Under the pieces are notes generated by a model. The model was given only the letters and a program-made list of their open reading frames with translations. It was not told the origin of the DNA and made no database searches. Shown here piece by piece: positions 1-10,702 of a DNA stretch of 64,000 bases; within the stretch, counting starts at the first letter, position 1; each line of letters opens with the position of its first letter. The stretch spans positions 1 through 64,000 of the forward strand of contig CANRJS010000002.1 of assembly GCA_947631015.1 (NCBI GenBank). The letters are read 5' to 3'. The stretch is from an uncultured Clostridia bacterium. GTDB lineage: Bacteria; Bacillota; Clostridia; Oscillospirales; JAAYOS01. A program made the position numbers and the translations under genes.

Positions 1-263
1 GACTTCTACACATATCTTCGATATGGTGCTGTAAGATGGATTATACCACGCAGATGTGAAAAAATCTACTATCAACGTTCAAACGCAATCAGGGCTTCTT
101 TTGGCAGCTTCTCCGCTCCGTTGGCAGCACTACTCTATCGAGGCGGCATACAACTCATAGCTGAGAGCGCCAATATATTGACGCCCTCAACACATAAAGC
201 CGTCGCTGAAATGTCCGGAGAGGAGCGGTGAAAAGCGAAAAATATCCTCTGAAAACAGCCGGT

Positions 264-397
264 TGTAGGCAGATGTAGGCAAAATGGGGCGTTTTGGAGA
301 AAATCGGGCTTATTTTTGTAGGTATGAAAATGAGAAAAAAGTTCTGAACGATATGACAAGAATTGTCAGAGTTTCCGGATGCCTACGGCTGCCTACA
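264..397. repeat. Imperfect inverted repeat TGTAGGCAGATGTAGGC (264-280) / GCCTACGGCTGCCTACA (381-397) next to a tRNA 3' end
   Basis: Read directly; 15/17 complementary; lies in an AT-rich stretch on the 3' side of tRNA-Arg. Confidence 0.6.
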
Positions 398-434
398 TTT
401 ATCATACTAAAGTAATTAGCAAAAATAGTTGCGA

Positions 435-467
435 AAATCCCGGATATTATGCAAATATCCGGGATTT
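435..467 (-). terminator. Hairpin immediately 3' of tRNA-Arg
   Basis: Perfect 14-bp stem AAATCCCGGATATT/AATATCCGGGATTT followed by a T-run on the minus strand. Confidence 0.8.
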
Positions 468-468
468 C

Positions 469-545
469 TGGCACCCTCGAGACGATTCGAACGTCCGACC
501 CTTCGCTTAGGAGGCGAATGCTCTATCCTGCTGAGCTACGAGGGC
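469..545 (-). tRNA. tRNA-Arg (anticodon CCT)
   Basis: Reverse complement folds as a cloverleaf: acceptor GCCCTCG/CGAGGGT, anticodon loop CTCCTAA, T-arm GTTCGAATC, encoded CCA. Confidence 0.93.
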
Positions 546-741
546 GCGTCGCGCCCGAGTCCGCGCCGATGTGCGTCGGACTTCGGGTACTCCTTATTTT
601 AACCAATAGGCGGCGATTTGTCAAGCGCATACAGCGCGCGGCGCGGAATTTTCCGCGCCGGAGTCCCGCGCGGGACGATACGGAACTTTTCGCGCGTCCC
701 GCCGTCTAACTCGCATACCGAATAATTAAGGAGGTCTCCCC

Positions 742-1395
742 ATGAAACGCTTCATCGCCATCCTGCTCTGCGCGGCGCTTGCCGCGTGTTCGCTCTCGTC
801 CTGCGGCGAGCTCCGCAGCCGGCTGGACGACATCTTCGGCGGCGCACGCGCCGAAAAGCCCGTCCTCTACCTGTACCCCGAGGAGACGACGGATGTCTCG
901 GTCGCGCTCACGCTCGACGGCGCCCTCACCTGCTCCTACCCCGAGTACGGCGACGGGTGGCGCGTCACGGCGGAGCCGGACGGCACCCTCACTGACGCCA
1001 ACGGCACGGAGTACAGCTGTCTCTACTGGGAGGCGGACACGAACGCCGCGTTCGACTTCTCGGAGGGCTTTTGTGTTCCTGGCGGGGACACGGCGGCGTT
1101 CCTCGAGGACGCGCTCGCATCGCTCGGTCTCAGCCGCCGCGAGGCAAACGAGTTCATCGTCTACTGGCTGCCGCGCATGGAGGGGAATGCGTACAACGTC
1201 ATATCCTTCCAGCGCGAGGCGTATACCGACGCCGCCGCGCTCGACATCTCCCCCGCTCCGGACACGCTGATACGCGTGTTCATGGCGTGGTATTCCTCAC
1301 CGGACGAGGTCGAGATAGCTCCGCAGACGCTCGACGCGCCCGCGCGCGATGGCTTCGTCGCAATCGAATGGGGCGGCGCGGAGGTCTGCCGCTGA
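742..1395 (+). CDS. Putative lipoprotein with KPVLYLYPEE-type conserved domain
   Basis: Lipoprotein-like signal (LAACSLSSCG); RBS aaggagg upstream. Confidence 0.7.
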   Translation: MKRFIAILLCAALAACSLSSCGELRSRLDDIFGGARAEKPVLYLYPEETTDVSVALTLDGALTCSYPEYGDGWRVTAEPDGTLTDANGTEYSCLYWEADTNAAFDFSEGFCVPGGDTAAFLEDALASLGLSRREANEFIVYWLPRMEGNAYNVISFQREAYTDAAALDISPAPDTLIRVFMAWYSSPDEVEIAPQTLDAPARDGFVAIEWGGAEVCR

Positions 1396-1512
1396 ACTCC
1401 GGCGTTCTTTCCCATTTTATGCCCCGATATTGCTTCCGCGCTCGAAATGTGATATAATTATATAAAACGAACCCGCACGGCGCGGAAAATCACTCAACAG
1501 GAGGCATACACT

Positions 1513-2343
1513 ATGGCGCTCATTCAATGCAGTTTCATGTCCACCTCTCTCATGCGCACCGTCCCGATACAGGTGGTGCTCCCGACCGATAAAATGACCT
1601 TCGGCGCGCCCAAGACCGAGCAGAAGCCCTTCAAGACCCTCTACCTGCTGCACGGCATCTTCGGCAGCTACATAGACTGGGTGACCGGCACCCGCATCGA
1701 GCAGTGGGCGACGGCGAAGGATCTCGCGGTCGTCATGCCGAGCGGCGACAACCACTTCTACGTCGACGGCGTCCCCGCCGACGCGAAGTACGGCAAATTC
1801 ATCTCGCAGGAGCTCGTCGAGTTCACACGCAAGAGCTTCCCGCTCTCGCATAGGCGCGAGGACACATTCATCGGCGGCCTCTCGATGGGCGGCTACGGCT
1901 CGATAATCAACGCTCTGAACGCGCCCGAGACTTTCGGCGCGGTCTGCGCCCTCTCCTCGGCGCTTATCACCGACGGGCTCACGCAGTACACCGAGAACAC
2001 CGATATGATATTCACTGACCGCGCTTACTACGAGGCGGCGTTCGGCAAGCTCGAAGCCGTCAAGGGCAGTAACAAGGACTACCACGAGATGGCGCGTCGC
2101 GTCGCCGCGTCCGGCACGGAGAAGCCGAAGTTCTTCATGAGTTGCGGCACCGAGGACGGACTTTTCGGCGTCAACGAGGCGTTCATGCACGAGCTGAAGG
2201 AGCTCGGCTACGACGTGACGTGGCTCCCCGCCCCCGGCGTCCACGACTGGCTGTTCTGGGACACGCACATCAAAGACGCGCTCGACTGGCTCCCGCTCGG
2301 CGAGGAGTCGCAGGGCATAAGCTCGGGGCACGTCTCGGAGTAA
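1513..2343 (+). CDS. Esterase, alpha/beta hydrolase fold (EstA/esterase D type)
   Basis: LLHGIFGSYIDW and nucleophile elbow GGLSMGGYG; RBS aggagg. Confidence 0.85.
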   Translation: MALIQCSFMSTSLMRTVPIQVVLPTDKMTFGAPKTEQKPFKTLYLLHGIFGSYIDWVTGTRIEQWATAKDLAVVMPSGDNHFYVDGVPADAKYGKFISQELVEFTRKSFPLSHRREDTFIGGLSMGGYGSIINALNAPETFGAVCALSSALITDGLTQYTENTDMIFTDRAYYEAAFGKLEAVKGSNKDYHEMARRVAASGTEKPKFFMSCGTEDGLFGVNEAFMHELKELGYDVTWLPAPGVHDWLFWDTHIKDALDWLPLGEESQGISSGHVSE

Positions 2344-2444
2344 CTCAACTTTCAATCGCCCAAAACGGACAACGAGTAGCACCGCCGTGATTCGGTATGA
2401 CGCAAACCCGCCTGTCGACAAAGCCGGAAGGAGGTCATAACAAC

Positions 2445-3464
2445 ATGAAACGTCCGGTCGCTGTTATTTTGGCCATAGCCATTGCCGGTGCTGTTGCGTT
2501 CTGCTTTCTGCGGCCGGTGCCCGGAAAGGTTCAGTTCATCATCGAAGACAAGAGCGATACGGTATACACCTTCACGGAACCACAGCCGTTCAAGCTCTAC
2601 GGTAAGGACGCCGAGCGCATCGAGGCGGTGTATGAAAGAACTGATTCGTTCAGTAAATACCCTCTACTGGGCTTGGCTCTCAGGTCGGCAGACGGCAGAT
2701 ATTACACGCTCGGTTCATCGGTATATGTGAATAGCGAAGAGCATCGGGACCCGGAGATCGAGCATGACTTCTTCACCGAGAGATATGAGAATGGCGGATG
2801 GACTGCATGCGACAACATGGAGTGGTCGGCGAGCGGACCCGGGTTCTTCCTGCCGTTAGGCTATGTTGAAAATGCATTTTCCTCAACCGAGGAGCGGTAT
2901 TTTGCTTTTCCCCTGAACACCGATAAGCCGGGCCGGTACAGGATAACATTCTATTTCAGGGACTATATTCCCGCATCTTCCAAGGCGCCGCGCAATGGCG
3001 GCTCAAGCGGTGACAGCCTCTACGAAGCCTCGTTTGAATACGATGTCCCAGGGCACAGTCTGTTTTCCAGGGAGCCGAAGGTGGCGGACTTCTCGATGCT
3101 TGATTGGACCGGCGACCTGCGTTATGGCGTGGTGGATGGTACATACGCACATATGAGCATGGCGCTGACAAACTGGCGTATAGGCTTCGGCTACCTTCAA
3201 GAAGAAGGGAGTGGGATAATGCGGCGCTCGGAATCCGGCGAGTACGTTCCGGACGACACATTCATCGTAGGGTACGCTCCGCGGGAAAACAACTACTTAG
3301 ACCCCTCGGATGAAGAAGGCGATTTCTATGTGCGCGCGCTGACAATGAATCTCCTGAACTGGGAATACGGCGCCGAATATCGCCTGACGCTCGTGTTCAC
3401 CGAGAACGAGGACGGCACCGGGGAGGAATGCTCCGTAACGCTGGATCTTCGGTTTGACGAGTGA
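2445..3464 (+). CDS. Putative exported/membrane-anchored protein of unknown function
   Basis: N-terminal hydrophobic segment MKRPVAVILAIAIAGAVAFC; strong RBS ggaaggaggt before ATG at 2445. Confidence 0.6.
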   Translation: MKRPVAVILAIAIAGAVAFCFLRPVPGKVQFIIEDKSDTVYTFTEPQPFKLYGKDAERIEAVYERTDSFSKYPLLGLALRSADGRYYTLGSSVYVNSEEHRDPEIEHDFFTERYENGGWTACDNMEWSASGPGFFLPLGYVENAFSSTEERYFAFPLNTDKPGRYRITFYFRDYIPASSKAPRNGGSSGDSLYEASFEYDVPGHSLFSREPKVADFSMLDWTGDLRYGVVDGTYAHMSMALTNWRIGFGYLQEEGSGIMRRSESGEYVPDDTFIVGYAPRENNYLDPSDEEGDFYVRALTMNLLNWEYGAEYRLTLVFTENEDGTGEECSVTLDLRFDE

Positions 3465-3492
3465 TCGGCGATTATCCGCAGAATACTGAAAA

Positions 3493-3527
3493 CCGCCCCG
3501 ACATTAAAATGTCGGGGCGGCTTTTTT
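3493..3527 (+). terminator. Rho-independent terminator
   Basis: CCGCCCCGACATT-AA-AATGTCGGGGCGG followed by CTTTTTTG. Confidence 0.85.
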
Positions 3528-3573
3528 GCTTTGAAATGTGCTTCAGTATACTTTATTGTCTCTTTGCACGCTT

Positions 3574-3655
3574 CCGCGCCTGTTCGCGCGGTTGAAGTTG
3601 CTTGCCATAGGCAAGCAACTTCGCGCAGGGCAATTTATTCGCCCGAGCACATTTC
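3574..3655 (-). repeat. Multi-hairpin element, copy A
   Basis: H3 3574-3591, 13-bp H2 3594-3622, H1 3628-3644 (loop ATAAA on minus strand); linker GAAATGTGCTCG. Confidence 0.75.
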
Positions 3656-3667
3656 GCGCCGACTTTT

Positions 3668-5203
3668 TTACCAGTTCTCAATTCCTCGATACAGATTATG
3701 CGGCGCGGGGTCGGCGGCGCTTACGGCGCCGCGCCGCGCGATAAGCAGGTGCCGCTCGAACGCGAGCGGCGCTATCGGCGCGTTCCGCGAAATGTATCCG
3801 TAGAGGTTTTCCGCCGCGGCGGCTATGCCGTCCGAGTCCGCCGCGCGGAACGCCGCGAGCAGCGCCGTAAGCTCCTCGTCCGGCTCGCCGCAGAAGTTCA
3901 GCGCGCCGCCCGCGCCGAGTATGGAGTCAAGCGAGAAGTCGGCGGTGAGCTGCGTCTCGCAGAGCGCAACGTCAAAGCTGCCGCGCGCGAGCGTCGCCGC
4001 GTAGTCGTCAAAGCCCATGAGCTCGAGCGTGACGTCTACGCCGAGCTGCCGCCAATCCTCGGAGATGCGCCGCGCCGCCGCCGCTTTGAACGGGTTTTCC
4101 TCCGGCGCGATGAGCGTGAGCGCTATCCGGCTCCTGCCGAGCGTGAGGAACCCTTCGTCGTCCGGCTCAGCGCCGAGCGCTTCGAGCGCGGACGCGGCCT
4201 CGGCAAAGCGCGGCGCGGCGTCCGCCTCCGCGCCCAATGCGGACGCGGGGCTCGCGGGGAGGTTCGTGGCGTCCGCCGCGCCCGCGAGGTCGGCGGCGGC
4301 GATCTCCGGGCGGTTCACCGCCCCGGCGAGCGCCGCGCGCACCGGCGCGGACAGCCTGCCGCCGTTGAAGCACAGGTAGAGCATATTCGGCGTGAAGCGG
4401 CTCCACTCCTCGAAGTTGCCGCCGTAGTCGAGGTTGTCGGTGTCGGTCGGGTCGCTCGAGGCGGCGCTGACCGTCCCCTGCTCGAAGCTCGATACCATCA
4501 GCTCGCCCTCGGGAATGTCCACAAGCTCAATGCGCGGAAGACTCGCCGCGCCGCGCCGCGAGTCGGAGACGCGGAGGTACCCGCCGTCCTCGGTTTTTAC
4601 GAAGGTGTAGAGGCCGGTACCGGGCGGGGCGGAGTCCTCCGCGCTGCCGGCGCGTATCACTGGCGTGTCAAGCAGCAGCTCTAGCCGCCCGGTCGCGCCG
4701 TTTGTCGCTATGGAAAGCGTCCTGTCGTCTATCGTCATGACCGAGCGCACGGGGCGCAAGCGCGCCGCGTATAGGTCGGTGTTCCGCGCGAGCTCGAGGG
4801 AGTAGACAACGTCGGCGGCGGTGAGCGGTTCTCCGTCGCTCATCTTGACGCCGCTGCGGAGCGTTACCGTCCACACCTCGCCCTCGTGCGATATTTCCTC
4901 GCAGAGCACCGGCTCCGCCTCGTAGTCCGGCGTGACCTCGAAAAGTCCCTCGTACATCAGCGGAGCGAGCTCGAGGTTCAGGCGGTTGGTGCCGGTTATC
5001 GGATTCAGAGACGCGGTGGAGCTGTACGCCACGCCGAAAGCCTCTACCGACGCGGGGCCGCCCGGCAGGACTATCCCCGCAGACGGGGACGGCTCCTCCG
5101 GCGTGACCTCCACAAGTGTGTCGGTGATGTCCTCACCGCCCTCGCACCCCGCGCACGCCACGAGGACGGCGAGCGCGAGCAGCAGCGACGCGGCGCGCCT
5201 CAC
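3668..5203 (-). CDS. Extracellular solute-binding protein family 5 (peptide ABC type), lipoprotein
   Basis: Signal VLVACAGC; SBP_bac_5-like LNPITGTNRLNLELAPLMYEGLFE and MSDGEPLTAADVVYSLE; GTG start overlapping pgeF stop. Confidence 0.8.
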   Translation of the reverse strand: MRRAASLLLALAVLVACAGCEGGEDITDTLVEVTPEEPSPSAGIVLPGGPASVEAFGVAYSSTASLNPITGTNRLNLELAPLMYEGLFEVTPDYEAEPVLCEEISHEGEVWTVTLRSGVKMSDGEPLTAADVVYSLELARNTDLYAARLRPVRSVMTIDDRTLSIATNGATGRLELLLDTPVIRAGSAEDSAPPGTGLYTFVKTEDGGYLRVSDSRRGAASLPRIELVDIPEGELMVSSFEQGTVSAASSDPTDTDNLDYGGNFEEWSRFTPNMLYLCFNGGRLSAPVRAALAGAVNRPEIAAADLAGAADATNLPASPASALGAEADAAPRFAEAASALEALGAEPDDEGFLTLGRSRIALTLIAPEENPFKAAAARRISEDWRQLGVDVTLELMGFDDYAATLARGSFDVALCETQLTADFSLDSILGAGGALNFCGEPDEELTALLAAFRAADSDGIAAAAENLYGYISRNAPIAPLAFERHLLIARRGAVSAADPAPHNLYRGIENW

Positions 5204-6009
5204 CGTTCCGCCCTCCCCGGCATTATCACCGCGCCCTGAACGCCGCGACGGTCGCCCGTGCGGCGGTGGGAGAAGAAATACTCCGGCTCGCACATGGTGC
5301 AGTGCGTGTCGAGGTCTATGTTTTCCGCGCGCAGTCCCGCGCGCACAAGTTCTGTAAAGTTCAGCATGCCGAGGTCGGGGAAAAACTTCTCCCCGCGCTT
5401 AGGGCAGAGCGGCGCGGCGGCGTCTCCGAAGCGGCGCGCCATCGCCTCCGCGACCTCCGGGGCGGTCTCGAAGCGGTCCCGCGAGATGTGCGGCCCTATC
5501 GCCGCGACGAGGCGGCGCGGCTCCGCGCCGTACTCCTCCGCGAGCCGTTCCACGGCGCGTCCCGCTATACCCGCGGCGGTGCCGCGCCATCCCGCGTGGA
5601 CGGCGGCGGCCGCGCCGCTAACCGGGTCGAATATCAGCACCGGCGTGCAGTCCGCTACGAATACCATCAGCGCGAGCGCCGTGCGGTCGCTTATGACTCC
5701 GTCCGCGTCCGGACGGTCGGGGCGGAAAAGCCCCTCCCCCGCGTCCGCGCGACGGACTGTCGACGAATGTACCTGACGGCTCATGACTACGTTTTCGCGC
5801 GAAAAGCCTACGGCCTCCGCAAGGAGGTCGTAGTTTTTATACACGTTTTCCGGGTCGTCTCCGCAGGATATGCGGAGATTCAGCGAGGCATATTCTCCCC
5901 CGCTCACGCCGCTGCGCCGCGTTGTGAAGGCGTGGCGCGCGCCGACTTCCCGCAGCTTGTCGCTTACGAGCAGGGTAAGACCCCGCTCCTGTATCATACG
6001 GAGCGCCAT
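5200..6009 (-). CDS. pgeF: Polyphenol oxidase/YfiH family, peptidoglycan editing factor
   Basis: ADCTPVLIFDP, HAGWRGTAAGI, AAIGPHIS motifs. Confidence 0.88.
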   Translation of the reverse strand: MALRMIQERGLTLLVSDKLREVGARHAFTTRRSGVSGGEYASLNLRISCGDDPENVYKNYDLLAEAVGFSRENVVMSRQVHSSTVRRADAGEGLFRPDRPDADGVISDRTALALMVFVADCTPVLIFDPVSGAAAAVHAGWRGTAAGIAGRAVERLAEEYGAEPRRLVAAIGPHISRDRFETAPEVAEAMARRFGDAAAPLCPKRGEKFFPDLGMLNFTELVRAGLRAENIDLDTHCTMCEPEYFFSHRRTGDRRGVQGAVIMPGRAER

Positions 6010-8795
6010 CAGTCTGCGTCTTTACCGGCGTTCTGCACGGACGGAGCGCCGTTCGGGTATCTGCCGTGGCATTTCTTGTACTTGAGACCGCTGCCGCAGG
6101 GGCAGGGCTCGTTCGGGCCTATCTTCTTTCCGACACGCACCGGCGCGCGGGTGACGGTCTTTGCCGCCTTCGCCGTCGAGGGGAAGTTCCCGTGGGACGC
6201 CTCGGTGGGCTTCGCCACCGCCTGACGCTTAGGCTGTTCGCGCGTGATGCGGACGGTAAGGATATACTTCGGCGTGTCCTCGCGTATCGAGGCTATCATC
6301 TCGTCGAACATATCCATGCCCTCGCGCTTGTACTCGTTCTTCGGGTCGACCTGCGCGTATGCGCGGAGGCCGATGCCCTGGCGGAGCTCCTGCATCGCGT
6401 CGATGTGATCCATCCAGCGGTTGTCGACCGTGCGGAGAAGTATTACACGCTCGAGCTCGCGCATATTCTCGGAGCCTATCTCCGCCTCGCGGCGCTCGTA
6501 TGCCTCGTGGCCGCGCCGCTTGAGGAATTCCTCAAGCTCGCTCTTGCTCTGTCCCTCGAACTTCAGCTCGCCCTTCTCGAGGAATATCTGCTCGTACTTG
6601 ACGGCAAGCTCCTCGACCTGGTACGCCTCCGGCGCCTTCTCGTCGCCGACGGCAGCGGCGACCGACGCCTCGATGCTCGAGTCGAGCATCGAGAGTATCG
6701 AACGCTTGAGGTCGTGGCCGTCAAGCACCTCGTAGCGCTGCTTGTATATCATCTCGCGCTGCTGGTTCATAACGTCGTCGTATTCGAGGACGTTCCGGCG
6801 TGTCTGGTAGTGGCGGCTCTCTATGCGCTTCTGCGCGGACTCTATCGCGCCGCTCAGCATCTTCTGGTCGAGCGGCGTGTCATCGTCGACGCCCATGCGG
6901 CTCATCATCATGTCTATCCGCTCCGAGCCGAAGAGGCGCATCAAGTCGTCCTCGAGGGAGATATAGAACCGGCTGCTTCCCGGGTCGCCCTGACGTCCGG
7001 AACGTCCGCGGAGCTGGTTGTCTATGCGCCGCGCCTCGTGGCGCTCGGTGCCGATGACGAAAAGTCCGCCCGCCTCGCGGACCTTCTCCGCCTCGTCCTT
7101 TATCTCCTCCTCGAAGCGGCTTACAAGCTCGGTAAACTTCTCCCGCGCCTCAAGTATCTCCTCGTTGTCGGTGGCTCCGTGTCCGTCCGCCTCGGCGACG
7201 GCCTCGTCGGAATATCCCTGCTTGCGGAGCTCGTGGCGCGCCATGTACTCGGCGTTTCCGCCGAGGATGATGTCGGTACCGCGTCCCGCCATGTTCGTCG
7301 CTATCGTCACCGCGCCGAACTTGCCAGCCTGCGCGATGATATCCGCTTCCTTGTCGTGATATTTCGCGTTGAGGACGTTGTGCTTGATACCGGTGCGCTT
7401 CAGCATCGCGCTCAGCTCCTCGCTCTTTTCTATCGAGACGGTGCCGACGAGCACCGGCTGTCCCTTCGCGTGGCACTCCTTTATCTGCTCGACGATGGCG
7501 CGGAGCTTCGCAGCCTGCGTCCGGTAGACGACGTCCGGCAGGTCCTCGCGTATCATCGGCTTGTTCGTGGGTACCTCGACAATGTCAAGCTTGTATATCT
7601 CCCCGAACTCCTCCTCCTCGGTCTTGGCGGTGCCGGTCATGCCGGAGAGCTTGTCATACATGCGGAAGAAGTTCTGGAAGGTTATCGTCGCGAGCGTCTT
7701 GCTCTCGCGCTCGACCTTCACGCCCTCCTTCGCCTCTATCGCCTGATGCAGTCCGTCCGAATAGCGCCGCCCGAACATCATGCGGCCGGTGAACTCGTCG
7801 ACTATGATGACCTCGCCGTCCTTAACGACGTAGTCCACGTCGCGCTTCATCAGACCGTTTGCGCGTATCGCCTGATTGATGTGGTGAGAAATTGTAGAGT
7901 TCTCCGGGTCGGACAGGTTCTCGAGCCCGAAGAAGCGCTCCGCCTTCCGTGCGCCCGCTTCGGTGAGCGTGACCGTCCTCGCCTTTTCGTCGACGATGTA
8001 GTCGCCGCCGAGGTCTTCGTCGGCAAAGGTCTTGCTGTCCTGCTCCTTTATGCGGACGCAGGTGAGGCGTTTTGCAAACGAGTCCGCCTGAGCGTAGAGG
8101 TCGGTCGATTCGTCCCCCTGTCCCGAGATTATGAGCGGGGTGCGCGCCTCGTCTATGAGTATCGAGTCGACCTCGTCGACGATGGCAAAGTGGTGGCCGC
8201 GCTGGACCATATTCTCCTTGTATATCGCCATATTGTCGCGGAGATAGTCGAAGCCGAACTCATTGTTCGTGCCGTAGGTGATGTCCGCGTCGTAGCTCGG
8301 CTTGCGCTTGTCCGGGTCGATGTCGTGAATGACGAGGCCGAGCGACATTCCGAGGAAGCGGTAGAGCTTCTCGAGCATCTCGCCCTGGTACTTCGCGAGG
8401 TAGTCGTTGACCGTTACGACGTGGACGCCCTTGCCCTCGAGCGCGTTCAGATACGCCGCGAGCGGCGCGATGTAGGTCTTGCCCTCACCGGTCTTCATCT
8501 CGGCGATGCGTCCCTGATGCAGGACTATTCCGCCGAGCAGCTGTACGCGGAACTGCCGCTTTCCGAGCACTCGGCGGCTCGCTTCGCGCACGGTCGCGAA
8601 CGCCTCGACGAGCAGGTCGTCAAGCGTCTCTCCCTTCGCAAGGCGCTCTTTGAACTCCTTTGTCTTGCCGGAGAGCTGCTCGTCCGTAAGCTTCATGTAC
8701 TCCGGCTCAAGCGCCTCAATAGCGTCAACTATCGGATAAAGCTTTTTAAGCTCGCGGTCGTTCTGCGAGCCGAATATTTTAGTAAAGATACCCAT
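6009..8795 (-). CDS. secA: Preprotein translocase ATPase SecA
   Basis: Full-length SecA with [37 protein letters not shown] and C-terminal [14 protein letters not shown]. Confidence 0.98.
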   Translation of the reverse strand: MGIFTKIFGSQNDRELKKLYPIVDAIEALEPEYMKLTDEQLSGKTKEFKERLAKGETLDDLLVEAFATVREASRRVLGKRQFRVQLLGGIVLHQGRIAEMKTGEGKTYIAPLAAYLNALEGKGVHVVTVNDYLAKYQGEMLEKLYRFLGMSLGLVIHDIDPDKRKPSYDADITYGTNNEFGFDYLRDNMAIYKENMVQRGHHFAIVDEVDSILIDEARTPLIISGQGDESTDLYAQADSFAKRLTCVRIKEQDSKTFADEDLGGDYIVDEKARTVTLTEAGARKAERFFGLENLSDPENSTISHHINQAIRANGLMKRDVDYVVKDGEVIIVDEFTGRMMFGRRYSDGLHQAIEAKEGVKVERESKTLATITFQNFFRMYDKLSGMTGTAKTEEEEFGEIYKLDIVEVPTNKPMIREDLPDVVYRTQAAKLRAIVEQIKECHAKGQPVLVGTVSIEKSEELSAMLKRTGIKHNVLNAKYHDKEADIIAQAGKFGAVTIATNMAGRGTDIILGGNAEYMARHELRKQGYSDEAVAEADGHGATDNEEILEAREKFTELVSRFEEEIKDEAEKVREAGGLFVIGTERHEARRIDNQLRGRSGRQGDPGSSRFYISLEDDLMRLFGSERIDMMMSRMGVDDDTPLDQKMLSGAIESAQKRIESRHYQTRRNVLEYDDVMNQQREMIYKQRYEVLDGHDLKRSILSMLDSSIEASVAAAVGDEKAPEAYQVEELAVKYEQIFLEKGELKFEGQSKSELEEFLKRRGHEAYERREAEIGSENMRELERVILLRTVDNRWMDHIDAMQELRQGIGLRAYAQVDPKNEYKREGMDMFDEMIASIREDTPKYILTVRITREQPKRQAVAKPTEASHGNFPSTAKAAKTVTRAPVRVGKKIGPNEPCPCGSGLKYKKCHGRYPNGAPSVQNAGKDAD

Positions 8796-8906
8796 TTGGC
8801 AACGCTCCTTTCTGCCCTGCGCTCAGCGCATGACAATACAGTGTATAGTATAGCACACCCATGCGCCGAATTAAAGTTGAATTTATGAACAAACGCAAAA
8901 TTTTTC

Positions 8907-8935
8907 TTTACAAGGCGGCGCGTTTCAGTTATACT
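8907..8935 (+). promoter_or_regulatory. Sigma-A promoter of prfB
   Basis: TTTACA-N17-TATACT. Confidence 0.65.
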
Positions 8936-9040
8936 TAAAAGGCTATGGAACCGATGAGGAGACTTCGTTTTATGAGGATTTGAGCCGGCACAAAGAGAAT
9001 ACGACACCGTATGCCGAACATTTGAAAGGATGGAACTCTC

Positions 9041-10165
9041 TTGCTGATAGAATTTGACGAATATAAGCAGAAGCTTGCGGCTCTCGCGCCGCGTCTCGAC
9101 GAGCTCGGGAAGGCTCTCGGGCTGGACGCGGCAAAGAAGGAGCTCGAGGAGCTCGAGGAGCTTGCGGCGTCGGACGGCTTCTGGAACGACATCGAGCACT
9201 CGCAGAAGGTCCTTCAGCGCACAAAGCAGCTCCGCGACAAGATAGCGGGCTATAATAAGCTGAAAAGCATGCACGACGACGCGGTGACGCTCTGCGAGCT
9301 CGCCGTCGAGATGGATGACGACAGCCTCATTGACGAGCTGCGCGAGCAGTACGCCGCGCTCGAAAAGGACCTCGAGGAGGCGACGCTTTCGACCCTCCTC
9401 AACGGCGAGTATGACCACAACAACGCCATCCTCACCTTCCACGCCGGCGCGGGCGGTACCGAGGCGCAGGACTGGGCGCAGATGCTTTTCCGCATGTACA
9501 CCCGCTGGGCAGAGCGCCACGGCTACAAGTGTACGACGCTTGACTACCTTGACGGAGACGAGGCCGGCCTCAAGAGCGCTACCATCTCGATAGAGGGCGA
9601 GAACGCCTACGGCTACCTCAAGGGCGAGAACGGCGTCCACCGCCTCGTGCGCGTGAGCCCGTTCGACGCGGCGGGACGCCGCCACACCTCCTTTGCCGCG
9701 CTCGAGGTCATGCCCGAGATAGACGACAATGAGGAGATAGAGATACGCGACGAGGATCTGAAGGTCGACACCTACCGCTCCTCCGGCGCGGGCGGTCAGC
9801 ACATCAACAAGACCGAGAGCGCGATACGCATAACGCATATCCCCTCCGGCGTGGTCGTGAGCTGTCAGACCGAGCGCAGCCAGCACCAGAACCGCGAGTA
9901 CGCCATGCGCATGCTCCGCGCGAAGCTCGCCGAGATAAAGGAGCGCGAACATCTCGACCGAATTGACGACATCAAGGGCGTCCAGATGAAGATAGAGTGG
10001 GGCAGTCAGATCCGCTCCTACGTCTTTATGCCCTACACTCTCGCGAAGGACCACCGCACGAACTTCGAGAACGGCAACATCAACGCCGTCATGGACGGCG
10101 ACCTCGACGGATTCATCAACGCGTACCTTCGCGCGCTTGCCACCGGCGAGCTTATCAAGAAATAA
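9041..10165 (+). CDS. prfB: Peptide chain release factor 2
   Basis: SSGAGGQHINKTESAIRITHIPSGVVV; TTG start with RBS gaaagga. Confidence 0.95.
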   Translation: MLIEFDEYKQKLAALAPRLDELGKALGLDAAKKELEELEELAASDGFWNDIEHSQKVLQRTKQLRDKIAGYNKLKSMHDDAVTLCELAVEMDDDSLIDELREQYAALEKDLEEATLSTLLNGEYDHNNAILTFHAGAGGTEAQDWAQMLFRMYTRWAERHGYKCTTLDYLDGDEAGLKSATISIEGENAYGYLKGENGVHRLVRVSPFDAAGRRHTSFAALEVMPEIDDNEEIEIRDEDLKVDTYRSSGAGGQHINKTESAIRITHIPSGVVVSCQTERSQHQNREYAMRMLRAKLAEIKEREHLDRIDDIKGVQMKIEWGSQIRSYVFMPYTLAKDHRTNFENGNINAVMDGDLDGFINAYLRALATGELIKK

Positions 10166-10245
10166 TTTGTGCTGCGGCAAAAAAATCTCTTGAAATGCCG
10201 CGCCGCTTGTGGTATACTGTTAGATACTGCGGAATAGAATAATAT

Positions 10246-10491
10246 TTGGAGGCGTTTGTTTTGAAACTCGTTTTTACGATCATTCAGGTGCTCGCGAGCC
10301 TGTTCCTTATCGCGGTCGTCCTTCTCCAGAGCGGTAAGCGCTCCGGCCTCAGCGGCGCTATTTCCGGCGTTGCGGATACCTTCCTTGCCAAGAACCAGGC
10401 AAAGACGTGGGATGCGCGCCTCGCCAAAATGACGACCTGGGTGGCTATCCTCTTCATCGTCCTCACGCTCGCGATAAACCTCATCCCGTAA
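10246..10491 (+). CDS. secG: Preprotein translocase subunit SecG
   Basis: Two TM segments and LLQSGKRSGLSGAISG. Confidence 0.92.
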   Translation: MEAFVLKLVFTIIQVLASLFLIAVVLLQSGKRSGLSGAISGVADTFLAKNQAKTWDARLAKMTTWVAILFIVLTLAINLIP

Positions 10492-10511
10492 ATCAAACCT
10501 CAGTAACGGAA

Positions 10512-10537
10512 AGCGGAGCCTCACGGCTCCGCTTTTT
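10512..10537 (+). terminator. Terminator after secG
   Basis: AGCGGAGCC-TCAC-GGCTCCGCT-TTTTC. Confidence 0.85.
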
Positions 10538-10570
10538 CAGTCTGTCCCGTCTTTTGCCGCAAGCGCACAA

Positions 10571-10605
10571 AAGACCGGCAAGGCCTTATCGGCCTTGCCG
10601 GTCTT
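10571..10605. terminator. Bidirectional terminator-like hairpin
   Basis: AAGACCGGCAAGGCC / GGCCTTGCCGGTCTT plus T-run. Confidence 0.75.
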
Positions 10606-10702
10606 TTTGTTACATGGCTGAACACCCATAAAAACGGGTACAAAACACAGTGCGAACGCGGGTACCCGTTCGCGCCATGCTTTTCGTCCGTTTTTCGAAG
10701 CG

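Noticed and set aside
135-359. 74-aa minus ORF at left edge
   Set aside because: No RBS, low-complexity, no domain; in AT-rich non-coding sequence.
6066-8888. 940-aa plus-strand ORF opposite secA
   Set aside because: Fully antisense to secA; composition typical of shadow frames.
9001-9060. Programmed frameshift of prfB
   Set aside because: The RF2 frame is open from the TTG start with no in-frame CTTTGA slip site or upstream short frame, so no support for frameshifting.
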